DNA of 64,000 bases from Planctomycetota bacterium. Lineage in GTDB: Bacteria > Planctomycetota > Planctomycetia > Pirellulales > PALSA-1355. The DNA is taken from assembly GCA_003389325.1 (NCBI GenBank), contig QQVE01000035.1, forward strand, positions 18,490-82,489, in the 5' to 3' direction. Shown here one piece after another: positions 45,584 to 54,157 of the stretch (position 1 is its first letter; every line of letters starts with the position of its first letter). The notes beneath the pieces are model-generated. The model did no database searches. It was not told the origin of the DNA and was given only the letters and a program-made list of their open reading frames with translations. The translations under genes were made by a program, and so were the position numbers.

Positions 45584-46495
45584 ATGCCCGGTGATACGCG
45601 GTGGATTGTCAGCAAGCGCGCCAGCGCCCTGCACGCGGCTCAAGCGCTGATCGCAGGCCACACGCCGGTCGATCCCAAGATGAGCGAAGCGCTGGCCGAC
45701 GAAGCCTCTCGTCTGGCGACCGAACTGGAGTCCGTCGGGCTGCCGGCCGACAAGTTCTTCGATCATGCCATTCCGCTCTCGGCGCAGCTCGATTCGCACG
45801 CTCGGCTGGTCGAAGTGACGTTGACCAAGACGCTGGGGCCGCGGCAAACCGGCGGCGCCGACACTGTGTTGGCCGGCCGCCTGGCTTCGTTGGCCGCACG
45901 CATGCACGACGCCTATCCCAGCGGCGTCGAAGAGCTCGAATTGCGCAGCGGCCCCTTGCGCGGGCAATGGGAAGCCCGCGGCGCGGGCTTGCTGACCACG
46001 CTGCGCCGGCTGACCGAGCCGGATGTGGTGGTCGATTCGGCGCACGTGATCCTCGTGCAGCCGGTGTTGGGCGGCGGCGGCGCGGCGCATCGGCTCTACA
46101 ACTCGCTGCATTTCGAAGCCGTGCTGACCAATCCGCATCCCACGCTGCCGGAAGTGGCCCGGCTGGGCTGGCTGTGGGCGCAGTTGAATCTCGATTTGCC
46201 CAAGTACCAGGAACGCCTGGGCCGCGATCGCCTCGACCGCATTGGCCCGTTGGCGGTGCTGCCGCCCCTGCTGGCCGCGGCCTCGGAATTGGAACTGGCA
46301 CCGGCGGACCTGGCCGGGTTGGAGCGTGCGCTCGATGCCTGGTTTCCGTGTCCCGACCGCGCGGATGCACGAGGTCTGCCGCCCGGCGGACCGGGAATTG
46401 ACGCGCAGACGCTCTCGAGTTGGTGGGAGACGTATCTGGCCTCGAGCCCGCCCTGGGCCGTGGCGCTGGCGGCGCTCGATCAGATGGTTGCCTGA
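45584..46495 (+). CDS. Conserved cytoplasmic protein of unknown function
   Basis: 303 residues with GGGAGAAG 7 bp before the ATG. It is largely helical, without signal or membrane segments. A central segment (NSLHFEAVLTNPHPTLPEVARLGWLWAQLNLDLPKYQERL) is unusually well formed and ends in RLGRDRLDRIG. I do not recognise a domain; it may be phylum-restricted. It is divergent from speA. Confidence 0.65.
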   Translation: MPGDTRWIVSKRASALHAAQALIAGHTPVDPKMSEALADEASRLATELESVGLPADKFFDHAIPLSAQLDSHARLVEVTLTKTLGPRQTGGADTVLAGRLASLAARMHDAYPSGVEELELRSGPLRGQWEARGAGLLTTLRRLTEPDVVVDSAHVILVQPVLGGGGAAHRLYNSLHFEAVLTNPHPTLPEVARLGWLWAQLNLDLPKYQERLGRDRLDRIGPLAVLPPLLAAASELELAPADLAGLERALDAWFPCPDRADARGLPPGGPGIDAQTLSSWWETYLASSPPWAVALAALDQMVA

Positions 46496-46588
46496 GGCGT
46501 CGAAGGTCCATTGCGCGAGTCTTCGTGCTATCGAGTTAAAGGACTTCGCCGACGGCCGGCTGCTAGCAGTGCCCCCGGGGCTTTGCCA

Positions 46589-46618
46589 TTGCCCCGAAAT
46601 CGCCTGCCCCGTTATGAT
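46589..46618 (+). promoter_or_regulatory. Putative sigma70 promoter for the gene at 46704
   Basis: TTGCCC at 46589-46594 and TATGAT at 46613-46618, spaced by 18 bp, about 86 bp before the ATG. The arrangement matches the TTGCCC-18-TATAAT seen at 795-824. Confidence 0.4.
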
Positions 46619-46703
46619 CCCGCCCCGCATCGGCCCGGCGGCGGCACCTACGTCGGCGGGGCGAGCTGTGCATGGACGCCGACAACGCCCTTTCGAGGCA
46701 GCA

Positions 46704-47438
46704 ATGGAATCCTCGACGGTCCTGGCTTTTCGCATCTTCGTGATGCTTAGTTGCCTGATCATCGTGCCAATGGCCGCGATTTTCGGCAGCGCTTTTCCCG
46801 ACGTGGTCAAAACGGTGCTGGTCGACCGAATCGTGGCCTGGAGCACAGGCGAGCCGGTCGAGGACACCTCGGAAGATCCCGAGGGCTTTCGCGAAGTGAC
46901 GCCTGGCTCGACTGCCCCGCGCGACATGGGGCAGTGGCAGGCGGCGCCCCGTTGGGGCACGCCCGCGGAGACCGCCTCGTGGCAGACGCCGGGCTCCGGT
47001 GCCAACGGCGCGGACGTCGTGGCGCTGGGCGGCGCCGCAGCGTCGCCGGGCATGAATCAGTCGACGAGTTATACGGCTCCGGTCGGTCAGCCCGGTCAGC
47101 CGGCCCGGCCGTTACCCGGCGGTCCGCCGGAGTCCTACGGCGCGGCTCCCTTGCATGCCGCAGACTCGTCTCCGCGCAACCTGTCGCCCGCGAGTGCGAT
47201 GGCCGGATGCGACCATTTTTCGGAAATGGAGCGCAAACTGCGGGAATATGGTGCCACGTACTACTTGTTGGAGACGTGGGGCAACAACGGCGAGCTGTAT
47301 CGTTTTCACTGTCGCATGGCCGTCGGCAACAATCCGGCCTACACGCAACCGTTCGAAGCCACGCATCGCGATGCGATGCAGGCCATGGCGCAGGTGCTTC
47401 AGTCGGTCGAGGCCTGGCGTGCCGGTCGGGCACCCTAA
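46704..47438 (+). CDS. Membrane-anchored protein of unknown function
   Basis: 244 residues from the ATG at 46704. A hydrophobic N-terminal segment (FRIFVMLSCLIIVPMAAIFG) is followed by a Pro/Gly/Ser-rich flexible region (about 50-150). A compact C-terminal domain contains FSEMERKLREYGATYYLLETWG, YRFHCRMAVGNNPAYTQPFEA and AMQAMAQVLQSVEAWR. The last part appears to be a small alpha-beta domain. No family is recognised. It lies 186 bp before the probable scpB start. Confidence 0.65.
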   Translation: MESSTVLAFRIFVMLSCLIIVPMAAIFGSAFPDVVKTVLVDRIVAWSTGEPVEDTSEDPEGFREVTPGSTAPRDMGQWQAAPRWGTPAETASWQTPGSGANGADVVALGGAAASPGMNQSTSYTAPVGQPGQPARPLPGGPPESYGAAPLHAADSSPRNLSPASAMAGCDHFSEMERKLREYGATYYLLETWGNNGELYRFHCRMAVGNNPAYTQPFEATHRDAMQAMAQVLQSVEAWRAGRAP

Positions 47439-47624
47439 AGCCCGATTTTGCCGTGTTTGCCAGGCCCTCGAGTGTGCGTTTTCTGGCACGATTCTCGTCC
47501 GCCCAAGCACCCTGTTCGCCCCGCTGACGCTCGGTGGCAATCGGCCTCGGCGAAGCTCTTGCCAGGGAAAGCCTCGACACTTACCTTTACCGTTTACTGT
47601 GCTGGGTCAAGACGCGCGGACTAC

Positions 47625-48410
47625 GTGGCGGGCCGTCATTTGTATCGCTTGGGAAAACCTGTTCGAACTCCGGCCCAGCAGTTGCGCTCGGTGGCGCTGC
47701 ACGGCGCGCGCGGTTGGGACCTGCCCTGGGCTCGCCCGTTCGCGGCGGGTGCAGCCGGCAGTTGGCGGCGGCGGTTGGCCCCGCGAGCGTCGCGCGACGA
47801 TGGGCCGCCCGACCCTTGGCGCCGCGACGAAAACACGGCACGCCTCGAAGCGGTGTTGTTTCTAACGCGCGAGCCGCTCAACACGCGGAAGCTGGCGGCA
47901 CTGGCCAACCTGGCCGACGGTACCGAAGCGCGAACGTTGATTCGGCGGCTCAATCAAACTTACAACCAAAGCGGCAGTGCCTTCGTAGCCGAAGAAGTCG
48001 CTGGCGGTTTCCAGCTCATGACGCGCCCCCGATTTTCCGGCTGGCTGCGGCGGCTGCATGGTGGGCCCGGCGAGATCCGCCTGTCGGCCCCGGCGCTTGA
48101 GACGTTGGCCGTCGTGGCGTATCGCCAACCGGTGATGCGGACCCAAATCGAAGCGATCCGCGGCGTCGACTGCGGCGAAATCCTGCGACAACTCATGGAA
48201 CGCAACCTGGTACGCACGGCCGGACGCTCGAGCGAGCTGGGCCGGCCCTATCTGTACGCCACTACCAAGCGATTCCTGCAGGTCTTCGGACTGAAACATC
48301 CCGACGACCTGCCCCGGGCCGAGGCGCTGCGCGTGGCGGACGCGGCAGCCTTCCCCGGCGATGCACCGGCCAACGCTTCTCGCGATAGCGGGAACGAAGA
48401 CGATTCATAA
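47625..48410 (+). CDS. scpB: Segregation and condensation protein B
   Basis: The ScpB core of two winged helices is plain: ARLEAVLFLTREPLNTRKLA, LIRRLNQTYNQSGSAFVAEEV, ETLAVVAYRQPVMRTQIEAI, GRPYLYATTKRFLQVFGL. It binds ScpA and SMC in chromosome condensation and segregation. The start is uncertain: no ATG exists in the frame. The GTG at 47625 is chosen as the point where planctomycete-like sequence (GRHLYRLGKPVR) begins, but TTG 47448 or GTG 47691 are possible. The protein has an N-terminal extension of about 70 residues. No scpA or smc gene is nearby. Confidence 0.85.
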   Translation: MAGRHLYRLGKPVRTPAQQLRSVALHGARGWDLPWARPFAAGAAGSWRRRLAPRASRDDGPPDPWRRDENTARLEAVLFLTREPLNTRKLAALANLADGTEARTLIRRLNQTYNQSGSAFVAEEVAGGFQLMTRPRFSGWLRRLHGGPGEIRLSAPALETLAVVAYRQPVMRTQIEAIRGVDCGEILRQLMERNLVRTAGRSSELGRPYLYATTKRFLQVFGLKHPDDLPRAEALRVADAAAFPGDAPANASRDSGNEDDS

Positions 48411-48451
48411 CCACCAGACCACTGCCCGTGACAACGAGGAGGATTTCGAAC

Positions 48452-48787
48452 GTGATCACTACCGCTTTGCCGGAAGACGCACTCAAAGAGCTACTCGAGC
48501 TGAGGGGTCGCTCGCGCGCGACCTGTATCAACGAGTTTCCAGGCGACCACCTGGCGGAGCTGCGCGCGTCATTCGATGACGACGAAGACGACGACGACTA
48601 CGAAGACGACGACGACGATGAAGAGGAAGACGACGACCCAGAAGACGACCTCGAAGAAGATGACTGGGAGGAAGTCGACGACGACGACGAGGAGGAAGAA
48701 GAAGACGTCGACGACGACTGGGACGACGAGGAGGATGACGACTGGGACGACGAGGAAGACGACGACTGGGAAGACGACGAGGACTGA
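48452..48787 (+). CDS. Small protein with near-pure Asp/Glu C-terminal tail
   Basis: 111 residues from a GTG at 48452 (an upstream GTG at 48428 is less well placed; GAGGAGG lies about 10 bp before 48452). Residues 1-41 form a short helical head (PEDALKELLELRGRS, one Cys). Residues 42-111 are almost only Asp and Glu, with spaced Trp/Tyr, ending in three 8-residue repeats of D-D-D-W-D-D-E-E type. Such tails occur in nucleic-acid mimics, RNA polymerase delta-like proteins, chaperones and Ca2+ or metal buffers. Which applies is unknown. It lies 41 bp after scpB and ends at a strong terminator. Confidence 0.75.
   Translation: MITTALPEDALKELLELRGRSRATCINEFPGDHLAELRASFDDDEDDDDYEDDDDDEEEDDDPEDDLEEDDWEEVDDDDEEEEEDVDDDWDDEEDDDWDDEEDDDWEDDED
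48710..48781 (+). repeat. Three tandem 24-bp coding repeats
   Basis: Units at 48710-48733, 48734-48757 and 48758-48781 each encode three acids, Trp and four acids (W90, W98, W106). Units 1 and 2 differ only at wobble-type positions, so the repeat number could change by slippage. Confidence 0.8.
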
Positions 48788-48855
48788 TCTCGCCCGCGCC
48801 GTGGCCGGCCAAGTCACTGGTCGCCGATGCCGCCGCCGGCTTCGATGAAATAGAA

Positions 48856-48884
48856 AAGGGCCGAGAGTCGAACTCTCGGCCCTT
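48856..48884. terminator. Bidirectional terminator between convergent genes
   Basis: A perfect 13-bp stem (AAGGGCCGAGAGT and ACTCTCGGCCCTT) with a CGA loop. It is flanked by A-run and T-containing sequence, between the acidic-protein gene and the FAD oxidoreductase gene, which end toward it. Confidence 0.85.
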
Positions 48885-48908
48885 GCTGTTTAAGGTGCTT
48901 GTCGTCGC

Positions 48909-50552
48909 TCATCGGCGAATCGACAGGAGCTGATGCAGGCACGTGACCGCCAACGAGCCGTCGCCGACGGCAAAGCCGACGCGCTTCGTCGATCCCGATC
49001 GAATGTCGCCGGCGGCCAGGATCCCCGGAATCGTGGTCTCGAGCGGGCACGGATCGCGGTCCGCCCGCGGCCATTGGCCGGAACGCACGACTTCGGTGCC
49101 CGTCAACAGATACCCGGCACGATCGCGCCCCATCGCGGCAGGCAGCCACTCGGCCGCCGGCTCGGCACCGATGAATACGAACACGGCCGCGCAGGGCAAT
49201 TGGCTGGTTGCTTGCGTGACTTTGTTCGCGATGTCGATTGTCTCGACGTGCCAATCGCCGCGCAGAGCTTCGATCTCGGTGTGCTCGTGGATCACGACAT
49301 TCCCAGCCGCGCGGATGCGCTGCGCCAAGTAGCTGGACATGCCCGTTTCGAGCGTGCGACGGATCAGCAGGTGGACGGTGCGCGTGGGGCAGCACTCGGC
49401 CAGAAACATCACGGCCTGCCCCGCTGAATTGCCGCCGCCCACGACAGCCACGTCGGCCTGATCGTACAAGTCGGCCTCGACCATCGTGCAGGAATAGTGA
49501 ATGCCCGCGCCGAGAAAGCGCTCGGCGCCCGGGGCGTCCAACTGCCGCCAGCGCACGCCCAGGGCCAACAGCAGCACGCGGCAGCGGATCTGGGCACCGC
49601 AGTCCAGGTCCAGCGTGTGCCAGGCGTCCGTCTCGGAGCCGGGCAGCAGGTTTTCGACGCGGACCGGGGCGATCATCCGCGCGCCGAACTTCAGCATCTG
49701 CAGCACGCCCCGGGTCGCCAGGTCGGTCCCGCTTAGCCCTGCCGGAAAGCCGATGAAGTTCTCGATTCGCGAGGAGCTGCCGGCCTGCCCGCCTGGCCCC
49801 AGTTGATCCAGGATCACGGTCGAGAGTCCTTCCGAGGCTGCGTACACCGCCGCGGCGATGCCCGCGGGTCCGGCGCCCACGATGGCAAAGTCGACCTCTT
49901 GGCTCGGGCAATGCTCCCACACTCCCGCCTCGCGGGCCAGCTCCTGCAGCGGCGGATTGATCAGCACCCGCCCGCTGCCGCACTCGACGACGGGCGCCTT
50001 GGCCGGCGATCCCATCTCCGCTAGCGCCTGGCGTCCGTCTTCGGATGCGGAGTCGAACCAGGTGAAAGGCACGAAATTCTTGTAGAGGAACTCGCGCACC
50101 GTACTGGTGGCGCGACAGCGGCCCGGCCCGACGACCCGCAGTCCCAAGCTACCAATGCTCGAAAGCAATTCGCGCCGCCGGGTGAACGCGGCGATCATCT
50201 TCTCGCTCAGGCTGGGGATGCGGCTCAACAGCACGCGCACCTGGTCGTTGGAGACGCGCAGTAGCCGCGTCGGCCCGCGGGCGACGCCCGTTACAATGAC
50301 GGGCCGGCCGGTCAGCAGGTCGATATCGCCGGAGAACTCCCCCGGCCCGTGCGTCACGATGACGGCCCCGCCTGCGGTCGGATTTTGGATCTCGAGACCA
50401 CCCGACTCGACGACGAACAGATCGATCTTCGGCTGGCCGGCGCGAAAAACGACCTCTCCTTCCTCGTACTCGCAGCGAGCGGCAATCACTTTGACCACCT
50501 CCAACTCAGCAGCCGTAAGCTGCGGAAACGCGACTTCTTCGACCTGGAGCAT
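48909..50552 (-). CDS. cNMP-binding/Grx-like/thioredoxin-reductase-like fusion
   Basis: 547 residues in three parts. Residues 1-130 are a cyclic-nucleotide-binding (Crp-like) domain (EGEVVFRAGQ, GPGEFSGDIDLLTGRP). Residues about 137-215 form a thioredoxin-fold segment without a CxxC pair. Residues 221-547 are a two-dinucleotide-domain FAD oxidoreductase of the TrxR type (GAGPAG 226-231, GGGNSAGQ 372-379, C-terminal GILAAGDIR). The TrxR redox pair C-A-T-C-D is replaced by SCTMVEADLY (only C355), so classical thioredoxin reduction is unlikely. This three-part layout exists elsewhere in bacteria. Ligand gating of a flavoenzyme is the likely theme. Confidence 0.85.
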   Translation of the reverse strand: MLQVEEVAFPQLTAAELEVVKVIAARCEYEEGEVVFRAGQPKIDLFVVESGGLEIQNPTAGGAVIVTHGPGEFSGDIDLLTGRPVIVTGVARGPTRLLRVSNDQVRVLLSRIPSLSEKMIAAFTRRRELLSSIGSLGLRVVGPGRCRATSTVREFLYKNFVPFTWFDSASEDGRQALAEMGSPAKAPVVECGSGRVLINPPLQELAREAGVWEHCPSQEVDFAIVGAGPAGIAAAVYAASEGLSTVILDQLGPGGQAGSSSRIENFIGFPAGLSGTDLATRGVLQMLKFGARMIAPVRVENLLPGSETDAWHTLDLDCGAQIRCRVLLLALGVRWRQLDAPGAERFLGAGIHYSCTMVEADLYDQADVAVVGGGNSAGQAVMFLAECCPTRTVHLLIRRTLETGMSSYLAQRIRAAGNVVIHEHTEIEALRGDWHVETIDIANKVTQATSQLPCAAVFVFIGAEPAAEWLPAAMGRDRAGYLLTGTEVVRSGQWPRADRDPCPLETTIPGILAAGDIRSGSTKRVGFAVGDGSLAVTCLHQLLSIRR

Positions 50553-50596
50553 GTGACGGTTTCCTGTGGCCGTGTCGTTGCGGGTCTACCACGTGG

Positions 50597-50602
50597 ATTA
50601 TA
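50597..50602 (-). promoter_or_regulatory. Possible -10 box of the cNMP-FAD oxidoreductase gene
   Basis: TATAAT on the minus strand 45 bp upstream of the ATG at 50552; no convincing -35 box at 16-18 bp. Confidence 0.3.
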
Positions 50603-50767
50603 TGGGGCGCAGCAAGAGGTCCAGAAAAGGGGCACAGGAAAGGACGGTCAAGCGAGACTGCGCCGCCGCTGGTCTCGACTCCCCACCTTCGAGTGGCGTA
50701 CCATGGGGCGGTTCCGGTCCACGTTGGGATCGAGCAGCGGGCCAACAGCACCTCGGGAGGCGTTGAG

Positions 50768-51037
50768 ATGGAAATCTTGTCCGGAGTAGTCAACGTGGCG
50801 GCGGGCATCGGCAGTTTGGTTTGCTTCATCATCGTCTTGATTCACTTCTTTCAAAGCGACCAAACGGGATTGGGAATCGCCTGCATCGTGCTTTTCTTTG
50901 TGTGCGGCATCGGTGCCCTCATCGCCTTCGTCAAAGGCTGGATGGATGGCCTGGGAACGGTGATGTACGTCTGGACCGCGTGCATCCTGGTCGGTCTGTT
51001 GAGCGGCTTTGCTTTCAGGGTGGGAGGCGCCTTCTAG
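50768..51037 (+). CDS. Small membrane protein, unknown function
   Basis: 89 residues. GGGAGG lies 8 bp before the ATG at 50768. Three hydrophobic segments (about 3-25, 37-60, 66-85) with glycine-rich packing. No charged binding motifs and no family recognised. The 279-bp gap after it (51038-51316) shows no gene. Confidence 0.65.
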   Translation: MEILSGVVNVAAGIGSLVCFIIVLIHFFQSDQTGLGIACIVLFFVCGIGALIAFVKGWMDGLGTVMYVWTACILVGLLSGFAFRVGGAF

Positions 51038-51316
51038 CCCGATTCGCGCCCGCAGCCAACGCGTCGTGCCCCGTGGCGAAAACTCGGGCTGCGCCCATTG
51101 TGCCGGCGCTCGAGTGCCTGAGCCCCGCGAAATCGCTGCCGATAGTCGCAGCCCGAAGGGGCGTTTGAACCCGTTCGCCGGCCTCGTACTGCCGGCTGTC
51201 CTAGGCTTGTATCAGCCGGGACGGTTTCGGCGCCTGCCACCTGCGTGGCTCGGGCCTCGTCCGAGCTACGAACGCCCGGCACGGTTCACTGACGTGGTCC
51301 CCGAATCGATGCTGCC

Positions 51317-51931
51317 ATGCCTGGACTTGCCGAATTCGATCAGCGCGACAATCCGTATCGCGCGTGTGCCGTAGAAGCCGAGCCGTTTCCCGTACACACC
51401 TCGCTCGAGGAAGAGGTCCAGTTGTTGGGTGCCTTCGTCGGGCCGCGCGCCAACTACTATTTGCGCCGGTGGTTGCCCAAGCTCGAAGATCCGGAAGCCG
51501 GCGACGTGAGCATGAACTGGGCCGCGTTCTTTCTTGGCGGCTGGTGGATGGCCTATCGCAAGATGTACCGCAACGTGTTCCTGCTCGCGTCGTTCCAAAC
51601 GAGTTGCACGGTGGCGCAGCAGTTTGCTTTGGCCCTGATGACCGGCAACGCGTTCCTGATCGCGTGCATGGGCTTCCTTGTGAGTGTGATGACGATGTTC
51701 GTTGTCGGTCTGTGCAGCAACGCGTGGTACCTGGGGCACGCCCGGCGGCAGATCGCCTCGATGCGCCGCCAAGGCTTCCATGACGAGCAACTGCTGATGG
51801 CCCTGTCGCGCCAAGGCGGCACCAATTTCTGGGCAGGCGTCGGTGTGGTCGTGCTCTGCGGAATGGCCATGGGCACGGTGATCATGATCGCCTCGGCCGC
51901 CGCCATCTCCATGGGCCGCGGGCTGCAATAG
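51317..51931 (+). CDS. Multi-pass membrane protein, DUF2628-like
   Basis: 204 residues. An N-terminal cytoplasmic part (about 1-60; LRRWLPKLEDPEAGDVSMNWAAF) leads into a Trp-rich first helix (FFLGGWWMAYRKMYRNVFLL) and three further helices, the last near the C-terminus. The W-W-x-x-Y-R-K-M-Y pattern is the recurring mark of DUF2628/small-inner-membrane families in bacteria. Function is unknown. It converges with hemA. Confidence 0.65.
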   Translation: MPGLAEFDQRDNPYRACAVEAEPFPVHTSLEEEVQLLGAFVGPRANYYLRRWLPKLEDPEAGDVSMNWAAFFLGGWWMAYRKMYRNVFLLASFQTSCTVAQQFALALMTGNAFLIACMGFLVSVMTMFVVGLCSNAWYLGHARRQIASMRRQGFHDEQLLMALSRQGGTNFWAGVGVVVLCGMAMGTVIMIASAAAISMGRGLQ

Positions 51932-51972
51932 GCCCCACCGAGGTCGGCACCGCAGCGCCGCGCAGCGGCCAC

Positions 51973-53247
51973 TCAGTCCTTCAACTGGAACAGCCGCTTC
52001 AGCGCCTCGAGCAGGCTGTGCGGCGTGCCCTGCTGCGACTCGGTACGCAGCGATTCCAGCGGCGGGTGCAGCAGCTTGTTGACCAATCGCTCGAACGATT
52101 GGGTGATCTCGGCCCGCGTTCGATCGTCGAGCTCGGGGAGCTTGTTGAACAGCCGTTCGAGTTCGTCCTGCTTGGGCTGTTGCCATCCCTCGCGGAGCCG
52201 CTTGATGATGGGGGCCGTGGCCCGGTGATGCAGATCGGCCATGAAGCGGGCCGTTTCCTCTTCGACGATGTGGATAGCCCCCGGCAGCTCGCGATCGCGC
52301 TGCTCGCGGTTCTTCTGGCAGGCCGCCTCGAGGTCGTCGATCGAGTACAGGTACACGCCCAGGCAGTCGCCGATGGCCGGCTCGAAGTCGCGCGGAATCG
52401 CCAGGTCGAGCACGAACAGCGGCCGCTGGTAACGCTGCGACTCGATCCGCTGGAAGGCCGGCAGCGTCACGACCGGCTCGCCCGCGCCGGTGGTGCTGAT
52501 CACCACGTCGGCCCGCACCAGTTCCTTGGGCAGCGCGTCCCAGGCGGCGGCCCGGCCCTGCCAGCGAGCGGCCAACTGCGTGGCCCGTTCGAAGCTGCGA
52601 TTGATCACGGTGACGTCGTGGGCGCCCTCGCCTTGCAGGTAGCGGAGGGTTTCCTCACTCATTTCGCCGGCGCCGATGACCAGCACGTGCTTGTCGTCGA
52701 ACCGCTCAAAGATGCTGGCCGCGAAGTCGCCCACCGCCACGCTGGGCACGCTGACGCGGCGCTGGTGCAGGTTCGTCTCGGTGGCCACGCGCTTGGCCAC
52801 CCGCACCGCGGCCTGGAAGATGCCGTGGGTCAGGGGGCCCGCGCTTGCGAAGTTCTTGGCGGTTTCGTAGGCCTGCTTGACCTGCGAGAGAATCTGCGGC
52901 TCGCCCACGACCATGCTGTCGAGGCTCGCCGAGACCATGAACAGGTGCCGCACGACGTCTTCGCCGGTGCGTTCGAACAGGTCGTCGAAGATCTCGTAGA
53001 TCGGCAGCCCGTGGAAGTCGGCCAGGAACTGGACCACCTCCTCGTGGCTGGGCGAGGCATCGGGATCTTGGGCCGCGGTGTAGATTTCCACGCGGTTGCA
53101 GGTCGAGAGCAGCACGGCCTCGGATCCCGGGAATCGCGTGCGCAATTGATCGAGCGCTTCGCCCACTTGCGTGGGGCCGAAGGCCAGGCGCTCGCGCGCC
53201 GAGACCGACGAGTAGTGATGGCTGCAGCCGATCATTTGCACTTTCAT
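51973..53247 (-). CDS. hemA: Glutamyl-tRNA reductase
   Basis: 424 residues from the ATG at 53247, overlapping the upstream gene by ATGA. The catalytic Cys is C50 (LLSTCNRVEIY). GEPQILSQVKQAY is the tRNA/substrate region, HVLVIGAGEMSE the NADPH site, and the C-terminal dimerisation helix ends in Leu/Lys-rich sequence. It reduces glutamyl-tRNA to glutamate-1-semialdehyde, the first step of C5 heme and chlorophyll synthesis. HemL and other heme genes are not in the window. Confidence 0.97.
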   Translation of the reverse strand: MKVQMIGCSHHYSSVSARERLAFGPTQVGEALDQLRTRFPGSEAVLLSTCNRVEIYTAAQDPDASPSHEEVVQFLADFHGLPIYEIFDDLFERTGEDVVRHLFMVSASLDSMVVGEPQILSQVKQAYETAKNFASAGPLTHGIFQAAVRVAKRVATETNLHQRRVSVPSVAVGDFAASIFERFDDKHVLVIGAGEMSEETLRYLQGEGAHDVTVINRSFERATQLAARWQGRAAAWDALPKELVRADVVISTTGAGEPVVTLPAFQRIESQRYQRPLFVLDLAIPRDFEPAIGDCLGVYLYSIDDLEAACQKNREQRDRELPGAIHIVEEETARFMADLHHRATAPIIKRLREGWQQPKQDELERLFNKLPELDDRTRAEITQSFERLVNKLLHPPLESLRTESQQGTPHSLLEALKRLFQLKD

Positions 53248-54146
53248 GATCGGCCCTCGCATGCGAGGAACGAGGCGGCCGCCTGGTCGGTCGCATGGGC
53301 CGGGCGCCCCTCGCCCGTACCGTGCCCCCCTTCGACGAACAGGAACACGCACAGCGTGAGCACCAGGAAGCCGAAGCTGACCAGCGTCAGGTAGGCCACT
53401 TTTCGGCCGCGCCGGGCCGGGCGATAGACCGCGCCGAACAAGGACGCGAGCAACAGCCAGACCAGCATCGAGGCCGACGTCCAAATCACCGGATCGGTCC
53501 ACGGCAACGGCCGCCCCTGGCCGCGGCCCACGAGAATCAGGATCACGCCGGCGCCGAAGCCCACGCCGATCATCGCCGCCGAGAGGATGATCACGCGGCT
53601 GTTGACATTCTGCAGCCATTCCAGGCTGGGCAGGCTGAAGCCCGGCTTGGCCGGCACCTTGTTCTTCAGTCGGTACGACTGCACCAGGTACAGTAGTCCG
53701 GCCACGAAGCCGACCATCACGGTAAGCGTGCCGGCCAACAGCGCGAAGCCGTGCACGGCGCCCCACACCTGCGAGGCTTCGCTGGCAGCCAAGGGCTCGC
53801 TGTCGGCGAAGCTTGCCGCCACGACCAGCGCCACGGCCATGGGAAGCATGTAGAGTCCCAAGGCCGCCCGGGGATAGTAGTACGACAGGTACAGGAAGGC
53901 GACGATCACGAGCCAGGCGGCCACCAGGAACCAGTCGAAGCCGCTGGAGAGCGGCGTGGCCGAGTATTCGACGGCCCGATAGCCGAGATAGAGCGTTTGC
54001 GCGACCAGTCCGGCCACGACGAAGGCCATCATCAGCAGCCGCCGCACGCCGCTGCGCAGGAACAGGCGCACCAACTCCAAGCACCAGGCCACGGCATAGC
54101 TGGCGCCAAAGCAAACGAGGCTGATGCCGGAGATGAAGGTTCCCAT
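53244..54146 (-). CDS. CcsA/HemX-like cytochrome-assembly membrane protein
   Basis: 300 residues from the ATG at 54146. About eight membrane helices match the cytochrome-c-assembly CcsA/ResC fold. The W-G-rich heme-binding loop is reduced (QVWGAVHGFALLAG) rather than the full WG-x-Y-W-x-W-D motif, as in HemX proteins encoded next to hemA in many bacteria. It is coupled to hemA by an ATGA overlap, so it is more likely a HemX-type regulator or helper of glutamyl-tRNA reductase than a complete cytochrome synthetase. Confidence 0.8.
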   Translation of the reverse strand: MGTFISGISLVCFGASYAVAWCLELVRLFLRSGVRRLLMMAFVVAGLVAQTLYLGYRAVEYSATPLSSGFDWFLVAAWLVIVAFLYLSYYYPRAALGLYMLPMAVALVVAASFADSEPLAASEASQVWGAVHGFALLAGTLTVMVGFVAGLLYLVQSYRLKNKVPAKPGFSLPSLEWLQNVNSRVIILSAAMIGVGFGAGVILILVGRGQGRPLPWTDPVIWTSASMLVWLLLASLFGAVYRPARRGRKVAYLTLVSFGFLVLTLCVFLFVEGGHGTGEGRPAHATDQAAASFLACEGRS

Positions 54147-54157
54147 GGCACGGAGCG

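Noticed and set aside
48710..48781. CRISPR-like tandem repeats
   Set aside because: Repeats are in-frame, contiguous 24-bp coding units without spacers.
48569..48817. Hydrophobic Val/Phe-rich antisense frame opposite the acidic tail
   Set aside because: It is the automatic complement of GAC/GAG repeats, not a membrane protein gene.
51038..51316. Possible gene between two small membrane-protein genes
   Set aside because: No frame has a ribosome site, leader or family motif; it reads as ordinary intergenic DNA.
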